Positions 53,621-63,994 of a stretch of DNA of 64,000 bases are shown one piece after another. The stretch's first letter is position 1. Every line of letters starts with the position of its first letter. A program made the position numbers and the translations under genes. The notes beneath the pieces are model-generated. The model saw nothing but the letters and a program-made list of their open reading frames with translations. It had not been told where the DNA came from and did no database searches. The DNA comes from Bacillus sp. FJAT-42315. Its GTDB lineage: Bacteria > Bacillota > Bacilli > Bacillales > Domibacillaceae. The DNA lies in contig NZ_KZ454941.1 of assembly GCF_002797375.1 (NCBI RefSeq), forward strand, positions 1,753,090-1,817,089, given 5' to 3'.

Positions 53621-54628
53621 CTATTCTCTGTTCTCTACCCACGACTTCACATGCTTCCCTTTGTTTTCAAAGTCAGCAATTAGGTGAGAAAGCTGGCTAA
53701 TGAATGCGAAGATGTCGGTGGATAGGGCGAATTTTTCTTCTGAAAATTGATAAAGTCGATCAATATGCTCACGGTTATTAGAGTTTTTGTCGTAAAATTG
53801 ATCTAAATCAGATGTAAAGGTCTGTAATTTAGTGACGGTTGTGTTCGTCGATGCTCGAATGTCTGTAATAAGAGAGAATAACATTTTTTCAGCGGACGCG
53901 ACTTCATCAAACATTTTTTTTGTATTTTGTGTTAATGACTCGACGACTTCGATATCCTTCGTTTTGGAATGGACATCCGCTGACACTTCGCCCACTTTGC
54001 CGACGATTTCCTCCACTTTTTGATCGATTACTTGTAGTGCCTGTTTACTTTGATCGGCAAGCTTTCGAACTTCTTCCGCCACGACCGCAAACCCTTTTCC
54101 ATGTTCTCCGGCTCTTGCCGCTTCAATCGAAGCATTTAACGCTAATAAATTCGTTTGATCGGCAATTCCTTGAATGACTTCTGCAAAATTGGAAATATCT
54201 CTTACATCATTTTGAAAGCTTTGAATCGTATCGCTAATTTGAAAGAAGAGCGTTCGCACATGATTCATTTGCTCGATCAGCTCATCAATTTGCACATAAC
54301 CACGATCAATTAATGCTAAATTTTGATGGGCCGACTGTTCTATTTGATTCGTATGCGTATGTACTTGATCGGTTAATTGAACAATTTCTTGAATGTTCGT
54401 CTGAGACTCATTTAAAATATCATTTTGCTGATGAATACTCTCTTGAATATGAGAAATATATTCTGTTACTTCAGCGTCTCGCTTCGAGTTTTTTTCACTC
54501 GTTTTTCTTAACAATTGCGTAAGTTCTTCCATCGCTTCAATGACTCTCTGTTGTTCTTGCTCATCTAATGCTAAAAATTCTTTGAGCTCTGCGCTCACAT
54601 TCACCGATGGTTTTCGTTTTCCCCACAT
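53621..54628 (-). CDS. Soluble methyl-accepting chemotaxis-type signalling protein
   Basis: ATG 54628 behind AAAGGAA; 335 residues; no membrane segment. An N-terminal helical part (residues ~1-100) leads into the MCP signalling hairpin whose tip reads [42 protein letters not shown]. It is cotranscribed with a FIST-domain sensor gene 22 bp upstream. FIST proteins often accompany histidine kinases, diguanylate cyclases or MCPs, so the pair probably acts as sensor and transducer for CheA. Confidence 0.9.
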   Translation of the reverse strand: MWGKRKPSVNVSAELKEFLALDEQEQQRVIEAMEELTQLLRKTSEKNSKRDAEVTEYISHIQESIHQQNDILNESQTNIQEIVQLTDQVHTHTNQIEQSAHQNLALIDRGYVQIDELIEQMNHVRTLFFQISDTIQSFQNDVRDISNFAEVIQGIADQTNLLALNASIEAARAGEHGKGFAVVAEEVRKLADQSKQALQVIDQKVEEIVGKVGEVSADVHSKTKDIEVVESLTQNTKKMFDEVASAEKMLFSLITDIRASTNTTVTKLQTFTSDLDQFYDKNSNNREHIDRLYQFSEEKFALSTDIFAFISQLSHLIADFENKGKHVKSWVENRE

Positions 54629-54650
54629 GATAATTCCTTTCTTTCTATCG

Positions 54651-55784
54651 TTATTTTTTTCCAAAAGATAGCATGACGAGTGTTTGATTTAACTGCGTTT
54701 TATTTAATTGCTCCCCGTAGCTACTGAATCCAGCTAATGAAGGGAGAGCAGCTAACTGTTGATTTAAGGCTGGAATTAATTGCTCCTGTTCAAATTGCAA
54801 CTTACGCAAAATACAGTTAATTGCCAGCACCCCTTCAATGGTATGAAATGACGCAGTTAACTGAGCGATGCTCTCCTGCAACGTGGAAACCGGATTTTTT
54901 GGCTCTAATATCTCCACTTTTTGATGCTGGAAAATTTGACAATAAAATTGAATTGCCCCATCTTTTAGCACTTGAAAGGGGGAAGCAATATACACTTGTC
55001 CATTCACTGTTCGACCAAGAGGATTCTTCATAAAGTAGGAAGGGAGCTGTTGCTCGCTAATTCCGAGAAGCCGCGCATATTCGGAAGCGGCTCGCTTGTT
55101 GTTCATTTCATAGACGATGCGCTCTTCGGTATGGACACGCGTCATCTCCATTGTCTTACCTGTTGGTCGGAAAATATTTTCTTTGTGGATCACGAAGTCC
55201 AATGACGTTTTTATAAAAACAAAGGCGCCTCCTTTAGAGGACACTATTCCATTTACAGAGACAAATGTTTCGGTAAACTTAGCATCATCTCCCGCCGTCC
55301 CGCCGAAAATTGGAAAGCCTTCATGCTCAAATAGGGAGTTGACGATTGAAAGCATCTTTTCTTCCCCAGCGACTAAACCATTCGGAAATATTAAACCTAG
55401 TCCTTCCTTCTCAGGATGAGCAGAATACAAGGAAATGCCTATATTTTTAGCGGCCTCGATTAAATGCTTTCTTGAGTAAATCGGGAAGCGTTCAATATCT
55501 TCAACGAGTACGCCTTTTGCTTGGAATTGCTGATTAAACGACATCGCGACGACACCGCCTGATTGGAAACCAGCGGATGAAATCTCGCCGACGGTCGTAA
55601 CCCCAATCACTTCACTTTTCGGAAACATCTCATGTAGCTGATGGGATAATGAGGCGAAGTCATAAGCAGTACTTGCGAAAAATAACACAAGTGTTGGTTG
55701 GTCATGAAGCTCATTTTTAAATTGTGAGGCGACAGAATCTAGGTTAGATGTATGACAATAGCTTGATAGAATAGCTTTAACCAT
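54651..55784 (-). CDS. FIST domain sensory protein
   Basis: 377 residues with no membrane segment. The FIST_N part (residues ~10-210) includes [58 protein letters not shown] and [13 protein letters not shown]; the FIST_C part (~215-360) ends [19 protein letters not shown] domains are predicted to sense small ligands such as amino acids. The gene is upstream of the soluble MCP gene in one operon. Confidence 0.9.
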   Translation of the reverse strand: MVKAILSSYCHTSNLDSVASQFKNELHDQPTLVLFFASTAYDFASLSHQLHEMFPKSEVIGVTTVGEISSAGFQSGGVVAMSFNQQFQAKGVLVEDIERFPIYSRKHLIEAAKNIGISLYSAHPEKEGLGLIFPNGLVAGEEKMLSIVNSLFEHEGFPIFGGTAGDDAKFTETFVSVNGIVSSKGGAFVFIKTSLDFVIHKENIFRPTGKTMEMTRVHTEERIVYEMNNKRAASEYARLLGISEQQLPSYFMKNPLGRTVNGQVYIASPFQVLKDGAIQFYCQIFQHQKVEILEPKNPVSTLQESIAQLTASFHTIEGVLAINCILRKLQFEQEQLIPALNQQLAALPSLAGFSSYGEQLNKTQLNQTLVMLSFGKK

Positions 55785-56024
55785 TACTTTCGACTCCTTT
55801 TTCAGAAATAATTACTCATATATTATACTAATAGTACCATTTAATCCTTTGTTTATTAACGAAAAATTGTTAAAAAATGATCGATATTTTACTAGTTAAT
55901 GTTAAATAAATGTAAAGATAATAGGGTTAAGTTGGTATTCTAGTCGGAAATTCATTATAATATTATAGGTATAAAAACCTATTGTGAAGTGTTGTTTTTG
56001 GAGTGGAAAAGGGAGGCGATTCGG
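55785..56024. other. AT-rich intergenic region between FIST operon and membrane MCP gene
   Basis: Divergent promoters must lie here. TTATAATATTATAGG at 55955-55970 is promoter-like for the plus strand. No riboswitch consensus seen. Confidence 0.4.
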
Positions 56025-56084
56025 TTGATTTTATATAGACGAACATTAGCGATTGATAATAATTACTTTTGCGAATCACCTTAA
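56025..56084 (+). CDS. Possible 19-aa leader peptide
   Basis: TTG start behind AAAGGGAGGC, encoding MILYRRTLAIDNNYFCESP, ending 23 bp before the MCP gene. Only the ribosome binding site supports it. Confidence 0.2.
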   Translation: MILYRRTLAIDNNYFCESP

Positions 56085-56107
56085 AATTGTAGAGAGGTTT
56101 TATAAAC

Positions 56108-58087
56108 ATGCTGAAAAAATCTTTAAAAACGAAACTAGTTACGATTCTCTTGTTAATATCCGCTATTCCATTATTGATCAGTTCGACGTTACTTTATCGA
56201 CAAGCGACCGAAGGATTAGATGGAATGATTGATGAGAATATCCAACATGCGAAAACTGTATCTGATTATTATTTTGAACAAAAAGCAAATGAAGCATTGC
56301 TCATCGCGAAACGTTATGCAAACGATGAGGAAGTCATTTCTATTTTTAAACAAAAAAATAGAGAGAAATTAAATCAAAAAATGGTCCCGATATACAATAT
56401 GCTAGAGGAAGAAAAGGGTCTTTCCATTTTTGAATTCGGTGATGAAAAAGGTCAAGTCGTTACGCGCGCTCATAATTTGACAAAATTCAGTGATGATAAG
56501 AGTGATAGTAAAGACATTGCAGCTGCTCTATCAGGAGAAGAAGTGAAAGGGTTTTCTTTTGGTCAATCGGGATTAGCTGTGCGAGCATTTGTGCCAGTCA
56601 AAGATGGAAATAAGGTCATAGGTACGTTTCAAGTGGGCTTTGGTTTTACAGATAACATGCTAAATGATATTCGCCATTCGATTGCAGGAAATATCTCACT
56701 CTATGAGAACGATAAACTAGCATTAACTACAGAAAAAGAACATCTTAACGAAATGGGCCAACCGATTCGAGATGTTTCGATTTCAGACAAAGTGTTAGCT
56801 GGTCAAGAAGTGAAAGTGATCGAAGGGGAGCAAATCCATTTTTATCATCCTCTCTACAACCCTTTAGGAGATAAAGTACAAGGGATGATCCAAATTTCAC
56901 AAGATTTAACGCCGATTATGAAGATGGAGAAAAACCTGTTTGTCAAAACGATCATCATTATACTTGGAACGATTGTCATCGCTATTGTCGTTTCGTTTTA
57001 TTTGGCTAACAGTATTACTAGACCGATTTCTAACGTTGTGAAAAGGCTTCAAGCGGTGGCACAAGGCGATTTGAGTGCGGAAAAAATGGTGACTTCATCA
57101 CAGGATGAAGTCGGAGAACTAGTTCACGCAATTAATCAAACGAGCGATCATCTTCGGTATACGATTCAGAACGTTTCTCATGCAGCGGGAGAAGTATCAA
57201 GTCGGAGTGAAGAGTTAACGCAATCCTCCAATGAAGTAAAAGAAGGAAGTATGCAAGTAGCTGTGACCATGGAGGAGTTAGCTCGGGGGGCAGACACCCA
57301 GGCGAATATAGCGCATGATCTCGATCAAGTCATGGAAGATTTTATTATTAAGATGGAGCAAGCGAATGAAGCAGGAGAACAAGTTGCCCATGCATCTAAT
57401 GAAGTGTTAGAAATGACAAGTAAGGGACGTCATTTCATGGAGAGTTCGATTCAACAAATGAGTTCTATCCATTCGCTTGTGAAGGAATCCGTTGAAAAAG
57501 TACAGGGATTTGACAAACAGTCGCAAGAAGTATCAAAGCTTGTCGATGTCATTCAAAGCATTGCTCAACAAACCAATTTACTAGCCTTGAATGCCGAGAT
57601 CGAAGCAGCAAGGGCTGGCGAACATGGAAAAGGCTTTGCTGTCGTGGCTGATGAGGTGAGAAAGCTTGCTGAACAAGTCTCTGAATCTGTCACAGATATT
57701 ACTACGATCGTTGGTAATATTCAAAATGAGGCAAAGGGAATGGTACATTCATTAGAAACAGGATACAGACAAGTTGAAGAAGGCTCAAGTCAAATCAAAG
57801 TGACGGGAGAAACGTTTAAACAAATCAATGAGGCTGTCACGACAACTGTAGAAAAAATAGGAAGAGTTTCACGAAGATTAGCGAGTATGTCAGAAAACTC
57901 AAAGGGAATGAATGCTTCGATTGAAACGATTGTGTCTGTATCAGAGCAAGCAGCAGCAGGGGCTGAACAAACCTCTGCCTCTGTCCAACAAACCGCGACA
58001 TCTGTAGAAGAAATTGCAGAAAGCGCTCACTCTTTATCACTGCTTGCGGAACAGTTATATCATCAAGTAAGTAAATTTAAGCTATAA
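56108..58087 (+). CDS. Membrane methyl-accepting chemotaxis protein (Cache sensor)
   Basis: 659 residues, ATG with AGAGAGG upstream. TM1 at ~12-30, an extracellular Cache-like sensor (~31-278), TM2 at ~280-300, HAMP ([21 protein letters not shown]), then the signalling domain with tip [43 protein letters not shown]. Methylation-type Glu/Gln-rich helices flank the tip. It resembles B. subtilis McpA/TlpA-type receptors. The ligand is unknown. Confidence 0.93.
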   Translation: MLKKSLKTKLVTILLLISAIPLLISSTLLYRQATEGLDGMIDENIQHAKTVSDYYFEQKANEALLIAKRYANDEEVISIFKQKNREKLNQKMVPIYNMLEEEKGLSIFEFGDEKGQVVTRAHNLTKFSDDKSDSKDIAAALSGEEVKGFSFGQSGLAVRAFVPVKDGNKVIGTFQVGFGFTDNMLNDIRHSIAGNISLYENDKLALTTEKEHLNEMGQPIRDVSISDKVLAGQEVKVIEGEQIHFYHPLYNPLGDKVQGMIQISQDLTPIMKMEKNLFVKTIIIILGTIVIAIVVSFYLANSITRPISNVVKRLQAVAQGDLSAEKMVTSSQDEVGELVHAINQTSDHLRYTIQNVSHAAGEVSSRSEELTQSSNEVKEGSMQVAVTMEELARGADTQANIAHDLDQVMEDFIIKMEQANEAGEQVAHASNEVLEMTSKGRHFMESSIQQMSSIHSLVKESVEKVQGFDKQSQEVSKLVDVIQSIAQQTNLLALNAEIEAARAGEHGKGFAVVADEVRKLAEQVSESVTDITTIVGNIQNEAKGMVHSLETGYRQVEEGSSQIKVTGETFKQINEAVTTTVEKIGRVSRRLASMSENSKGMNASIETIVSVSEQAAAGAEQTSASVQQTATSVEEIAESAHSLSLLAEQLYHQVSKFKL

Positions 58088-58092
58088 AATCG

Positions 58093-58137
58093 ATAGGCTA
58101 ATGTATGGGTTATGCTCGTATATTAGCCTATTTTTTT
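58093..58137 (+). terminator. Terminator after the membrane MCP gene
   Basis: ATAGGCTAAT / ATTAGCCTAT perfect stem with TTTTTTTG tail. Confidence 0.9.
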
Positions 58138-58209
58138 GTGGATTTAAAAAATAGCAGGTATTCTCATTAATATTCAGAATATTATAAATAAAAGGAGGAT
58201 TGAATCATT

Positions 58210-58428
58210 TTGTCGCAATCGAATATAAGAAAAGTGATGTGGGGCTCGATCTTGTTAGGTCTATTGTCGGTTGTATTGATGAACACTGACATTCCGACGA
58301 TGCTAAGCTCTCAAATGAGTGTGAACCCCGTCCGGGTACTAAAGGTCATCGTTTTATTTTCTTTGTTGTTCGGTTTAGTGAGCTTTTTCAAATTAGAAGA
58401 AATGGAAAGAGAAAAATCACCTCAATAA
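58210..58428 (+). CDS. Small membrane protein, 72 aa
   Basis: TTG start with AAAGGAGGA upstream. Two hydrophobic segments (VMWGSILLGLLSVVLM and VLKVIVLFSLLFGLVSFF) and a charged tail. No family recognised. It stands alone between two terminators. Confidence 0.65.
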   Translation: MSQSNIRKVMWGSILLGLLSVVLMNTDIPTMLSSQMSVNPVRVLKVIVLFSLLFGLVSFFKLEEMEREKSPQ

Positions 58429-58455
58429 TTTTTCGCCAAGAGAGTGGCTTTTGAC

Positions 58456-58493
58456 GGTCTGACAGCAATTTTAGTCAGACCTTGTATTTTTTT
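58456..58493 (+). terminator. Terminator after the 72-aa gene
   Basis: GGTCTGAC / GTCAGACC hairpin, tail TTGTATTTTTTTG. Confidence 0.85.
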
Positions 58494-58639
58494 GCGGAAA
58501 ATTTTCAAGTGGGGTGTCTTTCTTTATGATTTTTTTCTATATAAATGGTGAATAGGTAGAGCCGGTCAGTTGATCAACAAATTGCCGAAATAATTGTACA
58601 AGAAATGGGGCATAATAAATTTTTATAGAAATGCAGTAG

Positions 58640-58738
58640 AAGGTTAAAGAAAGCGCAGGAAAGTCGAAGAAGTACCATGCAAGGTCGAAGAAAGCGTAAG
58701 AAAGTGGAAGAAGTGCCGTACAAGGTCAAAGAAAGCGC
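58640..58738 (+). repeat. 41-bp tandem repeat, about 2.4 copies
   Basis: Units begin at 58640, 58681 and 58722 with AAGGTTAAAG / AAGGTCGAAG / AAGGTCAAAG and share GAAAGCG..GAAAGT.GAAGAAGT.CC. Copies differ at several positions. It lies in a ~280-bp stretch without genes upstream of the small gene at 58771. Confidence 0.8.
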
Positions 58739-58770
58739 CCAACACAATAAAGATTGGAGGATATAAACCG

Positions 58771-58944
58771 ATGGATGCCTACGAAGTGCTACATCAGATG
58801 AGAGCTTACTATATCAAGACAGGAAAAGTGATGCAAGGCCAAGTGTTTATGCGTGAAATTGCGTTAAAGTTTAAAGAAGAAGATGCGGTAGCGGGCTTGC
58901 TGCTGTTTAACGATTACTTAGATCAGGAGAGGAAAGCGATTTGA
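58771..58944 (+). CDS. Small hypothetical protein, 57 aa
   Basis: ATG behind TTGGAGGA; soluble, charged protein beginning MDAYEVLHQMRAYYIKTGKV. The stop overlaps the TTG start of the next gene, so the two are translationally coupled. No family recognised, but the ribosome binding site and coupling argue that it is real. Confidence 0.6.
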   Translation: MDAYEVLHQMRAYYIKTGKVMQGQVFMREIALKFKEEDAVAGLLLFNDYLDQERKAI

Positions 58945-59591
58945 AAAGAAAGACGATAGTGTATTTGTTTGTTGTTAGTATGGGATTCTATTCATTTTTG
59001 ACTACGCAATTTTTTACAAATGATCCACCTGTTCATGAGCGTGTAGCTCATGCGGATAAAGAACTGAGAAAGGATCAAACGTTCCAGGTAGAGTCGTTTC
59101 ACAGATTACCTGATAAGGAAATCACGCTTTTAAATGCTTACGAACTTGGTTTTGAAAAAGCAAAAGAATATGATGAAAATCCAGAGCTACTCTTTTTAAA
59201 CAGTGTCGATGATCGAAGGGTTGATGGAACCAATGGAAAAAGGAGAGATTGGCGAGGGGTGTATGCATTACCGAATCGAGATCGCCATCTCGTTGTTGTT
59301 ATCGAAAAGGGAAAACTAAAAAATTACACTATAGCAGCTAGTTCAGATGAATATCGGATTAAAAATTCAGACATTCAAATAGACAGCAATCAAATAGTGA
59401 AACAAGCTATTACACAATTTGAACTACAACCTGGGCCAAAAGACGACCCTTTTTCAACAGGATATCATTTTCGGATTGTCAGAGATGCGAAAAATATTTT
59501 TATCTCTGTTAGCGGAGAACGTAACGGAAAAAGAGTAGATGTGTACTACCAGGCAAAAACGGGTGAGTACCTTGGTCGGGTGGAAAGTTGA
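58941..59591 (+). CDS. Hypothetical membrane-anchored protein, 216 aa
   Basis: TTG start overlapping the previous stop; AGGAGAGG upstream. One N-terminal hydrophobic segment (IVYLFVVSMGFYSFLTTQF) acts as signal anchor. The extracytoplasmic part has two weakly similar halves (residues ~75-135 and ~140-215, the latter with QIVKQAITQFELQPGP...YYQAKTGEYLGRV), which recalls PepSY-like domains. Function unknown. Confidence 0.65.
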   Translation: MKRKTIVYLFVVSMGFYSFLTTQFFTNDPPVHERVAHADKELRKDQTFQVESFHRLPDKEITLLNAYELGFEKAKEYDENPELLFLNSVDDRRVDGTNGKRRDWRGVYALPNRDRHLVVVIEKGKLKNYTIAASSDEYRIKNSDIQIDSNQIVKQAITQFELQPGPKDDPFSTGYHFRIVRDAKNIFISVSGERNGKRVDVYYQAKTGEYLGRVES

Positions 59592-59593
59592 AG

Positions 59594-59634
59594 AAAACCG
59601 ACGATTCCTAAGTGAAGGAATCATCGGTTTTTTT
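59594..59634 (+). terminator. Terminator before the arsenic operon
   Basis: AAACCGACGATTCCT / AGGAATCATCGGTTT stem (one mismatch), tail TTTTATATC. Confidence 0.9.
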
Positions 59635-59645
59635 ATATCTTTTTG

Positions 59646-59693
59646 TTGCCATTTAGATATAAGTATACTATTATATAAGCAAATGATTATATA
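59646..59693 (+). promoter_or_regulatory. ars promoter with ArsR operator
   Basis: TTGCCA (59646-59651), 17-nt spacer, TATTAT (59669-59674). The inverted repeat TATATAA-N8-TTATATA (59672-59693) overlaps the -10 box and start point, as expected for ArsR repression relieved by As(III). Confidence 0.65.
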
Positions 59694-59725
59694 TTGATGT
59701 AAATCGGAGTATAGGGGGTGTTTAT

Positions 59726-60070
59726 ATGCAAGAGTCAATGGTTGAAATAGGGAAAGCGGCAGCGATCTTAAAGTTATTGGGTGATAAAACAAGGCTAACA
59801 ATGGTCAAAATGTTGGACACGAATGATTATTGTGTTTGTGAATTTGTGGCGATTTTTAACATGAGCCAGCCTGCTATTAGTCAACATCTTCGCAAGTTGA
59901 GAGATGTGGAATTAGTACAGGAAACAAGAAGAGGGCAATGGATGATTTATTCATTAAATAAAGAGAATACTTATTATCCTTTCGTCCACAGTTTACTTTC
60001 GCATCTTCCAAGCCAAGATTTTCAATTGAAACAACTAGAAGAACAGGGGCTTCGCATCTCTTGTGACTAA
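59726..60070 (+). CDS. arsR: Arsenical resistance repressor ArsR
   Basis: 114 residues, ATG with TAGGGGGTG upstream. A winged-HTH SmtB/ArsR protein: the metal-binding CVCEF lies at the start of the DNA-recognition region, followed by [19 protein letters not shown] and the wing [11 protein letters not shown]. Two cysteines in CVC plus possibly a third Cys elsewhere bind As(III). First gene of the arsenic operon; the arsB start follows within 15 bp of its stop. Confidence 0.93.
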   Translation: MQESMVEIGKAAAILKLLGDKTRLTMVKMLDTNDYCVCEFVAIFNMSQPAISQHLRKLRDVELVQETRRGQWMIYSLNKENTYYPFVHSLLSHLPSQDFQLKQLEEQGLRISCD

Positions 60071-60084
60071 TGGAGGTTAGTATC

Positions 60085-61380
60085 GTGACAACAGCAATAT
60101 TGGCATCTGTCATTTTTTTAGTAACACTGGTTTTCGTTATCTGGCAACCTAAGGGCTTGAATATCGGCTGGTCCGCCTGTGGGGGAGCGGTGCTTGCTCT
60201 TGTAGTAGGAGTGGTTGGCTTTGATGATGTGCTCGAAGTGATCGACATTACATGGAATGCGACATTATCATTTATTGCCATTATCTTGATCTCTTTAATA
60301 TTAGATGAGATTGGATTGTTTGAATGGGCGGCTTTGCATATGGCACGAGCAGCGAAAGGAAACGGCATCAAAATGTTCGTGTATGTGAGCATGTTAGGTG
60401 CGATCGTCGCCGCGCTATTTGCCAATGATGGGGCAGCTTTAATATTGACGCCGATCGTATTAGCGATGGTTCGTCACTTAGAATTCAAAGAAAAGATGAT
60501 CTTTCCATTTATTATGGCAAGTGGGTTTATTGCGGATACCACTTCTTTACCCTTTGTCGTCAGTAACTTGGTGAATATTGTCTCTGCCGATTTCTTTAAC
60601 ATTGGCTTCGTCGAATATGCTTCACGAATGATTATTCCTAATCTGTTTTCATTGGTCGCAACGATCACAGTATTATTGATTTATTTTAGAAAAAGCATTC
60701 CACAAACGTATGATTTATCTAAATTAAAGCAACCTGTAGAAGCGATTAAGGATCAAAAAATGTTTCGTCTTTCATGGTATGTTCTTGGGATTTTATTGAT
60801 CGGCTACTTTGCCAGCGAGTTCATTCAAGTTCCCGTGTCCATTGTCGCTGGCTTAATCGCTATTTTCTTTTTATTAATGGCAAGAAGAAGTCATGTGGTG
60901 AATACGAAAGCCGTGCTGAAAGGAGCACCGTGGAGTATTGTCTTTTTCTCCATCGGCATGTACGTAGTCGTTTATGGTTTAGGAAATGCTTGGTTAACAC
61001 ATTCATTAGCTAGTGTTATCCAATCTGTTGCTGAACAAGGGTTATTTGCGACCACAATAGGAATGGGCTTTATTGCCGCTTTCTTATCGTCTGTGATGAA
61101 TAATATGCCAACTGTTATGATCGATGCCTTGGCGATTGCTGAAACAAATACGTCGGGTGCGATTCGTGAGGCGCTGATTTATGCCAATGTGATTGGATCA
61201 GACTTAGGGCCAAAAATTACCCCGATTGGCTCATTAGCGACGTTAGTATGGCTTCATGTTTTATCCCAAAAAGGGGTCAAGATTTCATGGGGAACGTATT
61301 TTAAAACGGGGATTATTTTAACGATTCCGATTTTATTTATCACGTTATTAGGTCTATATGTAGCATTATTACTTTACTAA
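60085..61380 (+). CDS. arsB: Arsenite efflux transporter ArsB
   Basis: GTG at 60085 is preferred, with TGGAGG 8 nt upstream; an ATG at 60070 overlapping the arsR stop is the other option. 431 residues with about twelve membrane helices, the usual ArsB length. Family blocks include [55 protein letters not shown] and [21 protein letters not shown]. It extrudes arsenite, alone or energised by ArsA encoded downstream. Confidence 0.94.
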   Translation: MTTAILASVIFLVTLVFVIWQPKGLNIGWSACGGAVLALVVGVVGFDDVLEVIDITWNATLSFIAIILISLILDEIGLFEWAALHMARAAKGNGIKMFVYVSMLGAIVAALFANDGAALILTPIVLAMVRHLEFKEKMIFPFIMASGFIADTTSLPFVVSNLVNIVSADFFNIGFVEYASRMIIPNLFSLVATITVLLIYFRKSIPQTYDLSKLKQPVEAIKDQKMFRLSWYVLGILLIGYFASEFIQVPVSIVAGLIAIFFLLMARRSHVVNTKAVLKGAPWSIVFFSIGMYVVVYGLGNAWLTHSLASVIQSVAEQGLFATTIGMGFIAAFLSSVMNNMPTVMIDALAIAETNTSGAIREALIYANVIGSDLGPKITPIGSLATLVWLHVLSQKGVKISWGTYFKTGIILTIPILFITLLGLYVALLLY

Positions 61381-61395
61381 AAGGAGAACTAGATC

Positions 61396-61815
61396 ATGTC
61401 TAAAAAATCAATTTACTTTTTATGTACAGGAAACTCTTGTAGAAGCCAAATGGCAGAAGGATGGGCGAAGAAATATTTAGGCGAGGAATGGAACGTGTAT
61501 AGTGCTGGTATTGAGGCGCATGGATTGAACCCTAATGCGGTAAAAGCAATGAAGGAAGCAGGTATAGATATTTCCAATCAAACGTCTGACATCATTGATC
61601 CGGACATTTTAAACAAGGCCGATTTAGTTGTGACATTATGCGGAGATGCCGCTGATAAATGTCCGCTCACGCCACCTCATGTGAAACGTGAGCATTGGGG
61701 ATTTGATGATCCAGCCAAAGCGGAAGGAACAGACGAAGAAAAATGGACGTTCTTCCAACGCGTCCGTGATGAAATTGCTGAAAGAATCCAACATTTTTCG
61801 GAAACCGGACAGTAA
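61396..61815 (+). CDS. arsC: Arsenate reductase ArsC (thioredoxin-coupled)
   Basis: 139 residues, AAAGGAGAA upstream. LMW-phosphatase-like fold with P-loop [15 protein letters not shown] (nucleophile Cys10, Cys15) and the redox pair Cys82 and Cys89 in [12 protein letters not shown]. It reduces arsenate to arsenite, regenerated by thioredoxin, as in S. aureus pI258 and B. subtilis. Its product is exported by ArsB. Confidence 0.96.
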   Translation: MSKKSIYFLCTGNSCRSQMAEGWAKKYLGEEWNVYSAGIEAHGLNPNAVKAMKEAGIDISNQTSDIIDPDILNKADLVVTLCGDAADKCPLTPPHVKREHWGFDDPAKAEGTDEEKWTFFQRVRDEIAERIQHFSETGQ

Positions 61816-61838
61816 GCCTATAACTAGGAGGTTATCAG

Positions 61839-62204
61839 ATGAATAAAGTTGAAATTTTTGATCCGGCTATGTGTTGTTCCACTGGGGTGTGCGGGCCTAG
61901 TGTAGATCCCGAATTAACGAGAGTAGCATCCGCTGTTTATTCACTAGAGCAAAAAGGTTTTTCTATTAAACGTTACCAACTAACTAATGATCCTGACAAG
62001 TTTGCTGAAAACGATGAAATCAATCGTGTATTGATGGAAAAAGGTCCCGATGCGTTACCTGTTGTTTTAGCAAATGACCAAATGGTAAAAATAGGAACAT
62101 ATCCAACGAACGAGGAGTTTGCTCAATGGTTTGGCGTACAGGTAGAAGAATTAAATAAAAAGCCAACATCTCGAGTTTCGATCAATTTAGAACAATTATC
62201 ATAA
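61839..62204 (+). CDS. arsD: Arsenite metallochaperone ArsD
   Basis: 121 residues, TAGGAGG upstream. N-terminal VEIFDPAMCCSTGVCGPSVDPEL carries the three Cys (12, 13 and 18) that bind As(III). ArsD hands arsenite to ArsA and weakly represses the operon. The C-terminal Cys pairs of some ArsD proteins are absent, as in shorter functional forms. Confidence 0.95.
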   Translation: MNKVEIFDPAMCCSTGVCGPSVDPELTRVASAVYSLEQKGFSIKRYQLTNDPDKFAENDEINRVLMEKGPDALPVVLANDQMVKIGTYPTNEEFAQWFGVQVEELNKKPTSRVSINLEQLS

Positions 62205-62224
62205 TGGGGGAAGAAGGAAGACGT

Positions 62225-63994
62225 ATGTATCCTACATTCAGTCCAAATCATGTTCATACTAAATTTTTATTTTTAACAGGAAAAGGTGGGGTAGGGAAAA
62301 CATCAACGGCCTGCGCCACAGCCGTCGCCTTAGCTGACAGTGGAAAAAAGGTGTTGCTTATTAGTACCGATCCCGCTTCTAATTTACAAGATGTATTTGG
62401 CATCGAATTAACAAGTACACCTAAAGCGGTTCCGTCGATTGAACATTTATTTGTAAGCAATATTGATCCTGACGCCGCAGCGAAAGCTTATCGTGAAAGT
62501 GTTGTTGGTCCGTATCGAGATAAATTTCCAGAAGCAGTAGTGGCGACAATGGAAGAGCAGCTATCCGGGGCTTGTACAGTGGAGATTGCTGCATTTGATG
62601 AATTTACAGCCTTTCTCACCAATAGTGAAATGGTCCATCGCTATGATCATATTATTTTTGACACCGCTCCAACAGGTCATACGCTACGTCTGTTACAGCT
62701 TCCGACTGCTTGGACAGGATTTTTAGAGGAAAGTACCCATGGGGCATCTTGTTTAGGTCCTTTATCTGGATTAGGAAAGAAAAAGGAGTTCTATTCAAAG
62801 GCAATGTCTGTCCTTTCTGACTCGACTAAGACGACGCTAATATTAGTCACAAGGCCAGAGATGTCAGCCCTTGTGGAAGCTGGTCGTGCTTCAAATGAGC
62901 TTCAAGAGATTGGCATCAACAACCAAATGCTTATCGTTAACGGACTTTTTCAAAAGTACAATGAAGAAGATAAGGTCTCTTTAGCTTTTTATCATCGACA
63001 AAGAAAGGCATTAAAGCGGTTACCAGAACATTTACAAGAGATCACTACGTACTCGCTACCGTATGTGCCTTATTCTTTAACAGGGGTGGAAAACCTCCGA
63101 AAGCTGTTTAAACTGTACGAACAGACAACAGTAACGGATATAGAAGCGAAAAAGCTATCAAATGATCTGTCAGGATTAAAAGACGTTATTGATGATTTTT
63201 CAGTTAACAATACGAAGTTAATCTTTACAATGGGAAAAGGCGGAGTAGGAAAAACAACCGTCGCAGCTGCTATTGCGGTAGGGTTAGCTGAAAAGGGCCA
63301 TCGTGTACATTTAACAACGACAGACCCTGCCGCTCACCTAGACTATCAATTTCAAAGCGATCATCTGAATCCAAACTTAACGATTGGAAGTATTAACCCA
63401 AAAGTTGAAGTCGAGAAGTATAAAGCGGCAGTGATAGCTAAGTCAAGTAAGGACTTAGATGAAGCGGGTCTTGCTTACTTAAAGGAAGATTTAGAGTCGC
63501 CATGTACAGAGGAAATTGCTGTTTTTCATGCTTTTGCTGAAGTAGTAGCCAAAGCAGAAAACGAAATTGTCGTCATAGATACGGCACCAACAGGACATAC
63601 CTTATTATTGCTAGATGCTTCGGAGTCTTATAGTAAAGAAGTGGCTAGATCAACAGGAGATGTACCAGAAAGTGCAAAAAAATTACTGCCACAAATTCGC
63701 CATTCAAAAGAAACAGCCGTGGTGATTGTCACGCTTGCAGAAGCAACACCTGTTTTAGAAGCGTCACGATTACAGGATGATTTAAGAAGAGCTAGCATTC
63801 ATCCGCAGTGGTGGGTGATTAATCAAAGTTTATCCGTCACAAACACGAACGATCCATTTCTAAAGAGCAAAGCAATGGCGGAAACGGAATGGATTCAAGA
63901 AGTCAATGATCATAAAGCAGAGAAATGTGCCCTTATTCCTTGGCTACAAGAAGAAAAGATTGGATACGACGAGCTGAAAGATTACATTCAGTAA
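62225..63994 (+). CDS. arsA: Arsenite-stimulated ATPase ArsA
   Basis: 589 residues from ATG 62225 (GAAGGAAG upstream); an ATG at 62204 overlaps the arsD stop but lacks a ribosome binding site. Two homologous halves, each with P-loop (TGKGGVGKTS and MGKGGVGKTT) and signature DTAPTGHTLRLL and DTAPTGHTLLLL. Metal-site Cys residues lie in SGACTVEIAAF and SPCTEEIAVF. It energises ArsB. The coding sequence ends 6 bases before the window edge. Confidence 0.95.
   Translation: MYPTFSPNHVHTKFLFLTGKGGVGKTSTACATAVALADSGKKVLLISTDPASNLQDVFGIELTSTPKAVPSIEHLFVSNIDPDAAAKAYRESVVGPYRDKFPEAVVATMEEQLSGACTVEIAAFDEFTAFLTNSEMVHRYDHIIFDTAPTGHTLRLLQLPTAWTGFLEESTHGASCLGPLSGLGKKKEFYSKAMSVLSDSTKTTLILVTRPEMSALVEAGRASNELQEIGINNQMLIVNGLFQKYNEEDKVSLAFYHRQRKALKRLPEHLQEITTYSLPYVPYSLTGVENLRKLFKLYEQTTVTDIEAKKLSNDLSGLKDVIDDFSVNNTKLIFTMGKGGVGKTTVAAAIAVGLAEKGHRVHLTTTDPAAHLDYQFQSDHLNPNLTIGSINPKVEVEKYKAAVIAKSSKDLDEAGLAYLKEDLESPCTEEIAVFHAFAEVVAKAENEIVVIDTAPTGHTLLLLDASESYSKEVARSTGDVPESAKKLLPQIRHSKETAVVIVTLAEATPVLEASRLQDDLRRASIHPQWWVINQSLSVTNTNDPFLKSKAMAETEWIQEVNDHKAEKCALIPWLQEEKIGYDELKDYIQ

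Noticed and set aside
58640-58738. CRISPR-like array
   Set aside because: Units are contiguous without spacers and there are no cas genes.
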